Shown: positions 44,424 to 52,804, counted from the first letter of the stretch. The stretch is DNA of 64,000 nucleotides from CAYFVU01 sp964594775 (GCA_964594775.1 CAZQNO010000008.1:1-64000); one strand, 5' to 3'. The notes: a model not told the origin generated them from the letters alone. Made by a program: numbers and translations.

Positions 44424-44442
44424 TATAGGGGATTCCCCTATA
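44424..44442. promoter_or_regulatory. Operator-like palindrome overlapping the sigma-factor -10 box
   Basis: Nine-bp arms TATAGGGGA (44424-44432) and TCCCCTATA (44434-44442) with 1 nt between. The right arm runs into TATAAT (44439-44444). A second small repeat, ATATC-N4-GATAT, lies just upstream. Protein binding here would cover the promoter. Confidence 0.6.
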
Positions 44443-44444
44443 AT
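44439..44444 (+). promoter_or_regulatory. -10 box of the sigma-factor gene
   Basis: Perfect TATAAT with no recognisable -35 at 16-18 bp. A start about 44451 would begin the mRNA right at the 5' arm of the leader helix. Confidence 0.5.
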
Positions 44445-44453
44445 ACGTCTCAA

Positions 44454-44521
44454 AAACCCCTTATTGTGGTATTTCCGGGCCCGTTGCATAGTTAGCTTGG
44501 TAACTACACGGTAAGGGGTTT
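44454..44521 (+). promoter_or_regulatory. 5' leader helix sequestering the ribosome binding site
   Basis: AAACCCCTTA (44454-44463) is perfectly complementary to TAAGGGGTTT (44512-44521), which contains the AAGGGG ribosome binding site of the sigma-factor gene (ATG 44525). Inside lies a second hairpin, TAGTTA (44489-44494), 6-nt loop, TAACTA (44501-44506), and a CGGGCCCG palindrome. The layout is that of an RNA thermometer, riboswitch or sRNA-opened leader. Confidence 0.6.
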
Positions 44522-44524
44522 GTG

Positions 44525-45514
44525 ATGAAAAAAGAAACTAATATCGAAGAGTCTCAAGAACAGGAGCTGGGCGTACCGGCATACTCGGACTTTGCGTATG
44601 AAAGCGACCCTCTCTCCCTCTATTTGAAACAGATTTCCTGTTATCCTCTGCTCACAAAAGAGGAAGAACTCACCCTTGGTGAGTTCTTCCAGACCTACAA
44701 GAGCAAGCTGGCCGAGCTGGAAGAGGAGTACCAGGACGGGCGCTGCGAGCACGAACAGTATGTGGTGGAAAAGAAGTGGATGGAGGCGGAGCTGAACGCC
44801 TATCGCAACAAGATGATCACGAGCAATCTCAGGCTCGTCGTTTCGATCGCCAAGAAGTATCAGCATCGAGGGCTCAACTTTCTCGATCTCATCGAAGAGG
44901 GAAACATCGGCCTCATCGAGGCGGTGGAGCGTTTCGACTATACAAAGAAGTGTAAGTTCTCCACCTACGGTACCTGGTGGATTCAACAGGCAATCATAAA
45001 GGCTCTGGCGGACAAGGGAAGGACCATTCGCATCCCCATTCATGTTCTCAACGTTATTAGAAAGTGCTACACCGTCTCCAAGCTCCTCACCCAGGAGTAC
45101 GGCCGCGAACCGAATTATGCGGAAATCGGCGAGTATATGGACCTCACCGAGGCGCAGGTAGAGAACATCATGAAGTACTCCGGCGAAACCGCCAGTCTCG
45201 ATGTTACGGTGGACGAGGAGAACGTCACGACTCTTTCGGACCTCATCTTCAGCGACGAGTACACCGAACCCTTCGAAAGCGTATTCAACGTTACCCTCCA
45301 AGACCTCCTCGATCGTTCCCTCGACGAGCTGAGCGACAGAGAACAGAGGATCATACGGATGCGCTTCGGGCTCAACGGAACAAGTCCCCTCACACTCGAG
45401 GAGATCGGAAAAATCCTCGGCATTACCAGAGAGCGGGTTCGGCAGATCCAGAACAAGGCCATCTTGAAGATGCGAAATCACGCGGTAATACAGGAGTTGG
45501 AAAGCGTCATTTAG
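44525..45514 (+). CDS. Sigma-70 family RNA polymerase sigma factor, group 2 (RpoS-like)
   Basis: A 329-residue sigma factor; ATG at 44525, 6 nt after AAGGGG. It has region 1.2 (DPLSLYLKQISCYPLLTKEEE), a short non-conserved spacer, region 2 (NLRLVVSIAKKYQHRGLNFLDLIEEGNIGLIEAVERFDY, then KFSTYGTWWIQQAI), region 3 (IPIHVLNVIRK) and region 4 (REQRIIRMRFGL and TRERVRQIQNKAILKMR). Lacking region 1.1 and of RpoS length, it is an alternative, probably stress or stationary-phase, factor. Promoter palindrome and SD-hiding leader suggest tight transcriptional and translational control. Confidence 0.93.
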   Translation: MKKETNIEESQEQELGVPAYSDFAYESDPLSLYLKQISCYPLLTKEEELTLGEFFQTYKSKLAELEEEYQDGRCEHEQYVVEKKWMEAELNAYRNKMITSNLRLVVSIAKKYQHRGLNFLDLIEEGNIGLIEAVERFDYTKKCKFSTYGTWWIQQAIIKALADKGRTIRIPIHVLNVIRKCYTVSKLLTQEYGREPNYAEIGEYMDLTEAQVENIMKYSGETASLDVTVDEENVTTLSDLIFSDEYTEPFESVFNVTLQDLLDRSLDELSDREQRIIRMRFGLNGTSPLTLEEIGKILGITRERVRQIQNKAILKMRNHAVIQELESVI

Positions 45515-45883
45515 ATGAAACACAGAGTTCTCGTGGTAGATGATTCCGCCGCTTCGAGGCAGCAGATACGTTACATCCTTTCTCAGGAAGGAATGGATCT
45601 GGACTTTGCCGATTCCTTTGACGACGCGGAAACGAAACTCCGAAGTTCGGGCTACGATCTTGTGATCATAGATGAGGAGGTCGAAGGCTTCGACGACAAG
45701 CGGCTTTTGGGAACTCTTCCCGGGCCGGGAGCGGACCGGATTTTGTCGCTGCTGTTCATCGGTTCCGAAACGGCCCCGGAGGAGGCCTTATCCGGCTGCA
45801 ACGGCATAGATTGCCGGCGCATCAGCAAACCCTTCAGCACCGATACCCTGAGATCCGCGGTTCATCGATTTTCCTTTAGCTAG
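45515..45883 (+). CDS. Single-domain response regulator (CheY-like)
   Basis: A 122-residue receiver domain. VLVVDDSAASRQQIRYIL holds the acidic pair, DLVIIDEEVEGFD the phospho-Asp, LLFIGSE a Ser at the switch position and ISKPF the conserved Lys, so it should be phosphorylatable. It starts on the base after the sigma-factor stop, meaning translational coupling: a sigma factor plus a receiver as one unit. The last 21 nt including the stop lie in the 52-bp palindrome. Partner kinase not in the window. Confidence 0.88.
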   Translation: MKHRVLVVDDSAASRQQIRYILSQEGMDLDFADSFDDAETKLRSSGYDLVIIDEEVEGFDDKRLLGTLPGPGADRILSLLFIGSETAPEEALSGCNGIDCRRISKPFSTDTLRSAVHRFSFS

Positions 45884-45914
45884 TGCAATTGCACTAGCTA
45901 AAGGAAAATCGATG
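45863..45914. repeat. 52-bp perfect palindrome
   Basis: Every base from 45863 to 45888 pairs with 45914 down to 45889, with no spacer; the centre is CAATTG. It contains the end and TAG of the receiver gene. As RNA it would form a 24-bp stem with an AATT loop on either strand. No T-tract follows, so it is not a classical terminator. A small GCTCAC/GTGAGC hairpin follows at 45934-45952. Confidence 0.9.
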
Positions 45915-45998
45915 CGGCATAAAGAGGCATATTGCTCACCGTAGACGTGAGCCGAGAGAATACCCAAGCTTCGCACCACTAATTCCCTTTAACCCGCT

Positions 45999-46970
45999 TT
46001 ACAAAAAAGCCAAGAGACCCGGCACTCCCATGAAGGCACCGAAAAGGAAAATGAAGAGAGCACCGAGGACTTCCAAGACGCGTACTACCCTCGTCTTGAA
46101 CCCGGTTTTCTCGAGACTGCGGAGGATACCCTTCTTCATCGTAAGCGTTAGAACTCCCACCGCGGAGAGGGTCAGCGCCATTCCCAGCGACATTGAGACA
46201 AGTGCCGACACCGCAAGGGCTGCCGCCTCGAGACTAATGCCGAAGAGGAGGATCGTCGCCGCCCCCGGACAGGGTACGATACCTGCCGAAACGACTATGA
46301 GAAGGAGGGTCCGCCTGCGGTCGCGGCGGTCACGGTGTCTATCTCCTTTCTCCTGTTCTTCCGCAGGCCGAAGCTTCCTGTTCGCGTTCCCCTCCTTCCA
46401 CGAATGGATGAGGAGAAGAATTCCCATGGCGGCGATGAGAAGATAGCTCAGCGTCTCAATGAGATAGCCGGCCGAATCGAGGGCCGTGGAGAAAGGCAGG
46501 CGAATTATTCGATACATTCCCCAGACCATAACGAAGGCGCTCCCCGCGTGCACCACCGCGAGCCCCGTTCCCGCGGCAATACCGTGCCACCAGGAGCCGC
46601 CCTGCGAGAGGAAGTAGGAGAAGAGGATGGTTTTTCTGTGTCCCGGTCCCAGCGCGTGGAGAGCGCCGTAGATAAAGGCAGCGCCGAGGAGGAGCAGGGA
46701 AAAACCGTCTCCCGCCGAAGCCCGGTTAAAGAGCTCCACCAGTCTCCCGTGGACCGCCCGCTGCAGTTCGACGATCTTTGCAAAGGAGCCGCCGAAGAGG
46801 GGGGTGCCCGTCTCCGTGCCGCTGCCCCCTGAGATGAAGGGATTCTGCTGTGCCGCGCCGTCGAGGACGGGAAGGAGAAAGAGAAGAACAAAGAAAAGGA
46901 GAAGAAGAAGGGAGGAGCCCGGACGGAAAGGGCTCTCGGCGCCGAGGACAGGAAAGGAAAACAGAGCCAT
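45999..46970 (-). CDS. Nickel/cobalt transporter, NicO/RcnA family
   Basis: A 323-residue polytopic membrane protein. GAAFIYGALHALGPGHRKT and GIVPCPGAATILLFG are the signature loops of the NicO family; a His/Arg/Asp-rich cytoplasmic loop (GDRHRDRRDRRR) lies between helices as in RcnA. It ends a minus-strand run feoA-feoB-DUF1007-nicO, with 6 nt between it and the DUF1007 gene. The family covers exporters and importers of Ni/Co; direction cannot be read from the sequence. Confidence 0.85.
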   Translation of the reverse strand: MALFSFPVLGAESPFRPGSSLLLLLFFVLLFLLPVLDGAAQQNPFISGGSGTETGTPLFGGSFAKIVELQRAVHGRLVELFNRASAGDGFSLLLLGAAFIYGALHALGPGHRKTILFSYFLSQGGSWWHGIAAGTGLAVVHAGSAFVMVWGMYRIIRLPFSTALDSAGYLIETLSYLLIAAMGILLLIHSWKEGNANRKLRPAEEQEKGDRHRDRRDRRRTLLLIVVSAGIVPCPGAATILLFGISLEAAALAVSALVSMSLGMALTLSAVGVLTLTMKKGILRSLEKTGFKTRVVRVLEVLGALFIFLFGAFMGVPGLLAFL

Positions 46971-46976
46971 TCCGCT

Positions 46977-47624
46977 TTACCCGTTCTTGCGGAAAGTCAG
47001 CCGTATCTGGTCCGGATATGCGGTACCGGTGTAGCTGCGTCCGCTCCGCTGCCGCCCTCCCATCGGAGAATAGGTGATCTTTAGGTCTCGGTTCTTCTCC
47101 ACCTTGTAACCGACAGAAAGGGCAGCAGGCGACTGGATGCGGACCGGCTGCTGTGCCTGCGTGGCGATGTCGCAGTAGAAGCTCTTGTCGTATATGGCCA
47201 CCCGAAGGGTTTTTGGATTATTCTCCGCCTTTATAGGGTAGGGTACGAAGAAGCGGTAGTACATCACTCCCTCGTCGAGCCAGGCTTCGAAGTTCTCCAC
47301 TATCTGCGGCTGCTCGGCGCCGGCATCGGTGAGCAGGTAGATGAAGTAGCCGTAGTTTTGCAGGTTGGAGAAGGCCCCGTCTTCGATCTCCCGCTGCTCC
47401 CGCTGCGAGAAGACACCGTTTCCGTCGCGGTCGTAGTCGCGGCTGATCATGGCGGTAAAGACCTCGTCGAACTTCCACTCTACCGAGAAGCCTTCCAGAC
47501 CCTCCCCGGAGAGCTTGAAGGAAAGGCGGCTGTCGATGAACATGTGGGGATGAGAAAAGAGAGGGATCGCCGGAATGATCAGTACGGTAAGGGCGAAAAA
47601 ACGGGTAAGTACACGCGGGCTCAT
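46977..47624 (-). CDS. DUF1007-family exported protein
   Basis: A 215-residue protein with a signal peptide (FFALTVLIIPAIPLFS). The mature part opens with HPHMFIDSRLSF, a His-rich motif typical of DUF1007, and has DYDRDGNGVFSQRE, a metal-binding loop like an EF-hand. DUF1007 genes very often stand next to NicO transporters and are thought to present metal at the outer face. Here they also follow feoB by 12 nt. Confidence 0.85.
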   Translation of the reverse strand: MSPRVLTRFFALTVLIIPAIPLFSHPHMFIDSRLSFKLSGEGLEGFSVEWKFDEVFTAMISRDYDRDGNGVFSQREQREIEDGAFSNLQNYGYFIYLLTDAGAEQPQIVENFEAWLDEGVMYYRFFVPYPIKAENNPKTLRVAIYDKSFYCDIATQAQQPVRIQSPAALSVGYKVEKNRDLKITYSPMGGRQRSGRSYTGTAYPDQIRLTFRKNG

Positions 47625-47636
47625 CTGTTGTCCCTC

Positions 47637-49790
47637 CTATTTGAAACCGAGAAAAACACCGCCCCATCGTACGATAAAGGCGGCGAGCCATGCAAGAAGA
47701 ACCTGATAGGCCACGGAAAAGACCGACCACTTCCACGATTGTATTTCTTTGATCAGGGTCACCAGGGCGACGATGCAGGGAGTGTAGAGCATCACGAAGA
47801 AGAGAAAGGCCAGCCCCGTCAAGGGACTGTAGGCGCGTTTGAGTGCCTCCTGCAGCTCACTGCTCTCCTCGTCGGCCTCTTCTCCCACGGTAAAGAGCAC
47901 GCCGAGGGTGCTCACCACCACCTCCTTGGCAACGAAACCGGTAATAAGGCTCACCCCCATCCGCCAGTCGAATCCCAGGGGAGCAATGGCCGGTTCGATG
48001 AGGCGGCCCATTCGGCCGATATAGGTCCGGCTCATCAGTTTTCGATGATAGTCCCGGTTCTCCCGGTCCACGAGCAGCTCGGCCTGCTCCCGTTCGGCCC
48101 TTGTCTCCGCCTCATCGATGCTCCGCTCGATGCGCCTCAGCTCCTCCCGGTGTACCGTATCGAGCTGAGGCGCGGCGGGGTAGTTGCTGAGAAACCAGAT
48201 GATGATGGAAAAAACGAGGACGACCCCGCCCATCTTCTGCAGATAATGTTTCGCCTTTTCCCACATGTGTATAAGAGCGCTCTTTACCGTGGGGATGCGG
48301 TAGGGGGGGAGTTCCATCACGAAGGGATGTCCCTCGCCGCGAAAGAGGGTCTTGCGAAAGAGAAAGCCCACGGCAAAGGCGAAGAAGAAGCTGAAGAAAT
48401 AGAGCAGAAAGATCACGTTTCCCGCGTGTTCGGGGAAAAAGGTGCCGGCAAAGAGAATGTAGACCGGCAGCCGGGCCGAGCAGGTGATGAGAGGGGCGAT
48501 GAGTATGGTCAGTACCCTGTCTCGATTGGATTCGAGGGTCCGGGCCGCCATTATGGCGGGAACGCTGCAGCCCACCCCCATGATGAGGGGAATAAAGCTC
48601 TTGCCGTGCAGGCCGATGCGGTGCATCAGCTTGTCCATGATAAAGGCGATGCGGGCCATGTAGCCCGTGTCCTCGAGAATGGAGATGCCGAAGAAGAGAA
48701 TTAAAATGTTCGGAAGGAATACCAGTACCCCGCCCACCCCGCCGAGAATTCCGTCGACCATGAGACTCCGCAGGGGAGAGGGGGCCATGACCGCGGTGAT
48801 TCCGGTCGAGAGGGCCGCTATACCCCGTTCTATCCAGCCCATGGGGTATTCACCGAGGCTGAAGGTTGCCTGAAAGAGCAGCCACATGAAGAGGGCGAAA
48901 ATGGGATAGGCGAGAAGACGGTCGGTCATGATGTTGTCGATCTTTTCGGAGAGGTCCACCCGGTCTCCGGCGGGCCGCTGCACCGTCTCGCCGAGTGCGC
49001 CGAGGATGAAGCCGTAGCGCTTTTCGCTTATGAGGGTCGGCATATCCTCCTGGTAGATCTCCTGTATGTGCGTTACCGCCGCATTCCGCTCGTCGAATAT
49101 TTTTTGAGCCTCGGGAAGCGGGCGGACCTTCTTCTCTACCTCTTCGTCTTCTTCTAAGAGTTTTACCGCGTACCAACGGGGCTGGATCTTTCTGAAGGCG
49201 AAACCGCCCTCTTCCAGGAGTTTTGAGAGCCGGGAAACGGCCTCCTCGATTTCGTTTCCATAGTTGATACGGACGGGGGGTCTGCCGCTGTCTCCGTTTT
49301 CGGCCAATTCCACTGCGGCGTCCACCAATTCGGCGGTACCCTTTCCCGTTCTCCCGACGGTGAATCGGATGGGGACGCCCAAGAGCCTGCTCAACTGCTC
49401 GATATCGACCCGGACCCCGGATTTGGACAACTCGTCGTACATGTTGAAGGCGAAGATGAGGGGTTTTCCCAGTTCCAGCAGCTGCACCCCCAGGTAGAGG
49501 TTTCGCTCGAGATTGGTCGAGTCGACCACGTTAATAACGGCGTCCACATCCTCTTCGATAATAAAGTCCCGGGCAACGATTTCCTCCAGGGTGTAGGCGC
49601 TGAGAGAGTAGGTGCCGGGGATGTCGGTAAACTCAAGGCGGCGGTCGTTACGTTTGATGCAGCCGCTCTTAATGTCGACGGTAACTCCGCCCCAGTTTCC
49701 CACCCGCTGATTGGCGCCGGTTATCTCGTTGAAGATGGAGGTTTTTCCGGAGTTAGGGTTGCCGGTAAGGGCGAATCGGATGGTGTCCAT
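47637..49790 (-). CDS. feoB: Ferrous iron transport protein B
   Basis: A 717-residue protein. The N-terminal GTPase has G1 GNPNSGKTS, G3 DIPGTYSL and G4 FNMYDE; a helical GDI-like region follows, then about ten transmembrane segments with the two Gate motifs, including GVGCSVPAIMAARTLES. It imports Fe(II) under anoxic conditions. The gene begins 6 nt after feoA. ATG at 49790 follows feoA's stop closely. Confidence 0.96.
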   Translation of the reverse strand: MDTIRFALTGNPNSGKTSIFNEITGANQRVGNWGGVTVDIKSGCIKRNDRRLEFTDIPGTYSLSAYTLEEIVARDFIIEEDVDAVINVVDSTNLERNLYLGVQLLELGKPLIFAFNMYDELSKSGVRVDIEQLSRLLGVPIRFTVGRTGKGTAELVDAAVELAENGDSGRPPVRINYGNEIEEAVSRLSKLLEEGGFAFRKIQPRWYAVKLLEEDEEVEKKVRPLPEAQKIFDERNAAVTHIQEIYQEDMPTLISEKRYGFILGALGETVQRPAGDRVDLSEKIDNIMTDRLLAYPIFALFMWLLFQATFSLGEYPMGWIERGIAALSTGITAVMAPSPLRSLMVDGILGGVGGVLVFLPNILILFFGISILEDTGYMARIAFIMDKLMHRIGLHGKSFIPLIMGVGCSVPAIMAARTLESNRDRVLTILIAPLITCSARLPVYILFAGTFFPEHAGNVIFLLYFFSFFFAFAVGFLFRKTLFRGEGHPFVMELPPYRIPTVKSALIHMWEKAKHYLQKMGGVVLVFSIIIWFLSNYPAAPQLDTVHREELRRIERSIDEAETRAEREQAELLVDRENRDYHRKLMSRTYIGRMGRLIEPAIAPLGFDWRMGVSLITGFVAKEVVVSTLGVLFTVGEEADEESSELQEALKRAYSPLTGLAFLFFVMLYTPCIVALVTLIKEIQSWKWSVFSVAYQVLLAWLAAFIVRWGGVFLGFK

Positions 49791-49796
49791 CGGGAA

Positions 49797-50045
49797 TTAT
49801 TCTAGGGGAGCCGGCGGCTCGATATCGACGAGAATACGCTCGGCCTCTTCGACCCGGAGGGTAATGTGGGAGCCGCACAATGCGACCTCCATGGGGTCCT
49901 TGAGCGGAGCGTATTTGACCACCGAAAGAAGTGTGCCTCTTCTAAAACCGAGGTCGAGAAGACGGTTCTTGAAAACGCCGTCTCCGCCGATGCGCTGAAT
50001 ATATACGTTGTCTTCCTCTCTGCAAAGGCTCAGTGGCTTGGGCAT
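49797..50045 (-). CDS. feoA: Ferrous iron transport protein A
   Basis: An 82-residue SH3-like protein; start at ATG 50045, as the longer frame adds residues unlike FeoA. MPKPLSL, IQRIGGDGVFKNRLLDLGFRRGTLLSVVKYAPLKDPMEV and GSHITLRVEEAERILV follow the FeoA pattern. It regulates or assembles FeoB. Confidence 0.92.
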   Translation of the reverse strand: MPKPLSLCREEDNVYIQRIGGDGVFKNRLLDLGFRRGTLLSVVKYAPLKDPMEVALCGSHITLRVEEAERILVDIEPPAPLE

Positions 50046-50176
50046 ATCTATCCGTTGAAAAGAATGCCCGATGGTAGCATACGTTCCCTGGAAAGGCAAG
50101 GCAGGTTCTCTATTCATATGGGTAAAGTAATGAGTTAACCCGCATGAATCAATAGCCGTGCTGAAGATTGTTCGTA

Positions 50177-50205
50177 TTGACAGCGGCCCCCATTTTCCCG
50201 AGAAT
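50177..50205 (+). promoter_or_regulatory. Promoter of the second FeoA gene
   Basis: TTGACA at 50177-50182, 17-bp spacer, GAGAAT at 50200-50205, 10 nt to the ATG. Very short leader without a Shine-Dalgarno. Confidence 0.5.
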
Positions 50206-50215
50206 CTTTACTAAC

Positions 50216-50488
50216 ATGAATGCAAAAAGCCTCGATACGATTAAGGCGGGTGAGAAAATCCTCGTTCTCCGTATTACGGGAGGCCGGCATGCCCGGGAGA
50301 AGCTGACGGGCATGGGCATCGTACCCGGGGAGAAGATAAAGGTGAGTAAGAACGACGGCAGCGGGCCCTTGATTGTCGACATCTACGGTTCCCGGACCGT
50401 TATCGGCATAGGTTTGGCGCAAAAAGTTATGGTGACGGAGCTCGGTGATGAGTTTGCCGATTCTCGAGGCGGCTCGGACCCGCCATGA
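50216..50488 (+). CDS. FeoA-domain protein (second copy)
   Basis: A 90-residue FeoA-like SH3 protein (SLDTIKAGEKILVLRITGG, REKLTGMGIVPGEKIKVSKND, GSRTVIGIGLAQKVMV). It is transcribed away from feoAB and overlaps the shortened AAC(3)-like gene by 4 nt. It may be a second FeoA subunit or a stand-alone regulator. No Shine-Dalgarno is visible; the start follows from promoter position and the domain. Confidence 0.88.
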   Translation: MNAKSLDTIKAGEKILVLRITGGRHAREKLTGMGIVPGEKIKVSKNDGSGPLIVDIYGSRTVIGIGLAQKVMVTELGDEFADSRGGSDPP

Positions 50489-50985
50489 GCGAAAAGGAGC
50501 TCATCGAGGCTACGGCGGCGGCACAAGCGGGGCCTGTCACCCTCGATGGACTGCTGCACGATCTTAAGGAACTCGGGGTCGAGCCCGGCCTCACCCCCAC
50601 CCGCCTGATGGGGGTCATTCCCGAAACCTTCCGCACACAGGCCGATGTGCTTCGCAGCGCTCATCCCCAGGATTCCTTTGCCGCCTGGGGCGAAGGGGCC
50701 CTCGCTATAGTGAGCGGGCACAGTCTGGATTTTTCTCTCGGCGAGCGCTCGCCCCTGGCACGCCTCTACGAGGCGGAGGCAATGGTCCTTCTTCTCGGCG
50801 TGGGGTATGAGGTCAACACCTCCTTCCATCTCGCCGAGTACCGGGCCGAGTACCCGAAGAAGCGGATCGTCGATTCCGGAGCGCCGATCCTTTCGGGGGG
50901 ACACCGCCGCCGGCACTGGTCTAAGGAGGTGGACATCGATTCGGGGGATTTCGCCGTTCGCTGGATGGAACAGCACCGCAGATGA
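50485..50985 (+). CDS. Shortened AAC(3)-family N-acetyltransferase
   Basis: A 166-residue protein; the family is normally about 260-280. The N-terminus (VTLDGLLHDLKELGVEPG) matches the start of AAC(3) enzymes, then jumps straight to the block TPTRLMGVIPETFRTQADVLRSAHPQDSFAAWG, omitting about 60-70 residues with the HSS and GG region of the acetyl-CoA site. ARLYEAEAMVLLLGVGYEVNTSFHLAE keeps the catalytic-His segment. The end is also short by about 50 residues. The frame is intact and coupled (ATGA) to the FeoA-like gene. It may be inactive or a retained fold with another use. Confidence 0.7.
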   Translation: MSEKELIEATAAAQAGPVTLDGLLHDLKELGVEPGLTPTRLMGVIPETFRTQADVLRSAHPQDSFAAWGEGALAIVSGHSLDFSLGERSPLARLYEAEAMVLLLGVGYEVNTSFHLAEYRAEYPKKRIVDSGAPILSGGHRRRHWSKEVDIDSGDFAVRWMEQHRR

Positions 50986-51007
50986 GGAAGAAGATCAAGG
51001 AGCAGCT

Positions 51008-52786
51008 ATGGAGATAGGGGAAAAAATTTCAGCATTGAGAGAGGAGATGCGCAGGGAGGGTCTGGATGCCTACATCGTTTTCGGGACCGATCCGCATCTG
51101 AGCGAGTACGTTGCTCCCCGCTGGAGGGACAGGGAGTGGATCAGCGGCTTTACCGGTTCGGCGGGAACGGTGGTGATCACCACCGACGAGGCCCTCCTTT
51201 GGACGGACCCCCGCTACCATCTCCAGGCGAAGCGGGAGCTGAAGGAGACCCCGTTCTTCCTGGTGAAGGACGGATTGCCCGATTCGCCGGTCTTCAGCGA
51301 GGTGCTGGGCAGCCGGCTGGCGCCCGGACAGAAGGCGGCGGCGGCGGCGCTTACCGTTTCCGTCAAGTACCGGCGGCGGCTGCAGAACGAGCTCGCCTCT
51401 TACGAGGTTTCCTTTATCACCGGTGAGGACCTTATCGATCGCATCTGGGAGGACAGACCGGAAAGCCCAAGAGAACGGATCTATCAGCACGATGTCTCCT
51501 ACGCGGGCCGTTCCCGGAGGGATAAGCTCGAGGAGCTGAGAGAGGAGCTGGAGAGGAAAAAGGCGCAGCTGCAGGTCCTTTCCTCTCTCGACGATATCGC
51601 CTGGCTCTTTAATCTCCGGGGGAGCGACATAGCCTACAATCCTCTCTTTGTCGCCTACGCGCTCATCGGAGAAAAAGAGTGCCGGCTCTATGTGGGGCAG
51701 GGGAAGATCTCGGCGGATCTGGCCGCGCTTCTCGAGGAGGACGGGGTAAGGCTCGCAGACTATTCACAGATTTTCGAGGATCTTTCGAAGATCGAGAAAG
51801 GCAGCCGGGTACTCCTTTCGCCGGGCAAGACCAACTGCGCCGTCGCCGCGAGTATTGCCCGGGGCTGTCCGCAGACGGAGCAGGAAGATGTAACGACGCT
51901 GCGGAAGGCGAGAAAGAACGATACGGAGATTCGCGGTATTCGTGAGGCCATGCGAAAAGACGGGATTGCGATGATGCGCTTCATCAACTGGTGCATCAAT
52001 GCCTGGCGCCGGGGCGGTGAGAACGAGCTCTCGGCGGCGGCGCAGCTGCGGGCATTCCGCAGCGAGATGCCCGGTTTCATGGGTGAGAGTTTCGCGCCAA
52101 TCGTGGCTTTTCGGGACCACGGCGCGGTCATGCATTACTGCGCTTCGGAAGAGTCGGCCTACCCTCTGGAGGGAGAGGGACTCCTGCTCGTCGATTCGGG
52201 CGGACACTACCTGGAAGGGACCACCGACATTACCCGGGTCATCCCCTTCGGAAAGGTCGGCGAACAGCAGCGCAGCGACTACACCAGCGTTCTCAAGGCC
52301 CATATCGCCCTCTCTACAATGAGCTTTCCAAGGGGCAGCAGCGGCATGCAGCTCGACGCCGCCGCCCGCAAGCCCATGTGGGATTTCGGACTCGATTATG
52401 CTCACGGAACGGGGCACGGGGTCGGCTTCTTCCTCAATGTGCACGAGGGGCCGCAGAAGCTCACCTACCGCTATGTTCCGGCCCCTCTCGAACCGGGAAT
52501 GGTTAACTCCAACGAGCCGGGACTCTACCGGGAGGGAGAATACGGCATTCGAATTGAGAACCTCATCCTCACCAAAGAGCTCTTCACCACGCCCTTCGGG
52601 ACCTTCTACGGCTTCGAAACCCTCACCGTCTGTCCCTATGAAAGAAAACTGATAGAACCGCAGATGCTGAGCGTGAAAGAACGGGAGTGGATCGACGCCT
52701 ATCACCGATGGGTGAATACTCTTCTTTCACCGGAGCTCAACGAGACCGAACGGAGACTCCTGGAGGATATGACGGCGCCCCTTTGA
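51008..52786 (+). CDS. Xaa-Pro aminopeptidase, M24B family
   Basis: A 592-residue three-domain aminopeptidase P; ATG 51008 with AAGGAG 4 nt upstream. Two creatinase-like N-terminal domains (DPHLSEYVAPRWRDREWIS; FNLRGSDIAYNPLF) precede the pita-bread domain. Metal ligands are in LLLVDSGGHY, GTTDITRVI, HGTGHGVGFF, SNEPG and IENL. It removes N-terminal residues before proline in the cytoplasm. Long M24B form typical of prokaryotes and eukaryotic APP1. Confidence 0.95.
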   Translation: MEIGEKISALREEMRREGLDAYIVFGTDPHLSEYVAPRWRDREWISGFTGSAGTVVITTDEALLWTDPRYHLQAKRELKETPFFLVKDGLPDSPVFSEVLGSRLAPGQKAAAAALTVSVKYRRRLQNELASYEVSFITGEDLIDRIWEDRPESPRERIYQHDVSYAGRSRRDKLEELREELERKKAQLQVLSSLDDIAWLFNLRGSDIAYNPLFVAYALIGEKECRLYVGQGKISADLAALLEEDGVRLADYSQIFEDLSKIEKGSRVLLSPGKTNCAVAASIARGCPQTEQEDVTTLRKARKNDTEIRGIREAMRKDGIAMMRFINWCINAWRRGGENELSAAAQLRAFRSEMPGFMGESFAPIVAFRDHGAVMHYCASEESAYPLEGEGLLLVDSGGHYLEGTTDITRVIPFGKVGEQQRSDYTSVLKAHIALSTMSFPRGSSGMQLDAAARKPMWDFGLDYAHGTGHGVGFFLNVHEGPQKLTYRYVPAPLEPGMVNSNEPGLYREGEYGIRIENLILTKELFTTPFGTFYGFETLTVCPYERKLIEPQMLSVKEREWIDAYHRWVNTLLSPELNETERRLLEDMTAPL

Positions 52787-52804
52787 GGGCCCAAAGATGG
52801 GTTT

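Noticed and set aside
44465..44490. Possible sigma-54 promoter before the group 2 sigma factor (as in Borrelia rpoS)
   Set aside because: GG and GC elements are 16 nt apart; no match to the -24/-12 spacing.
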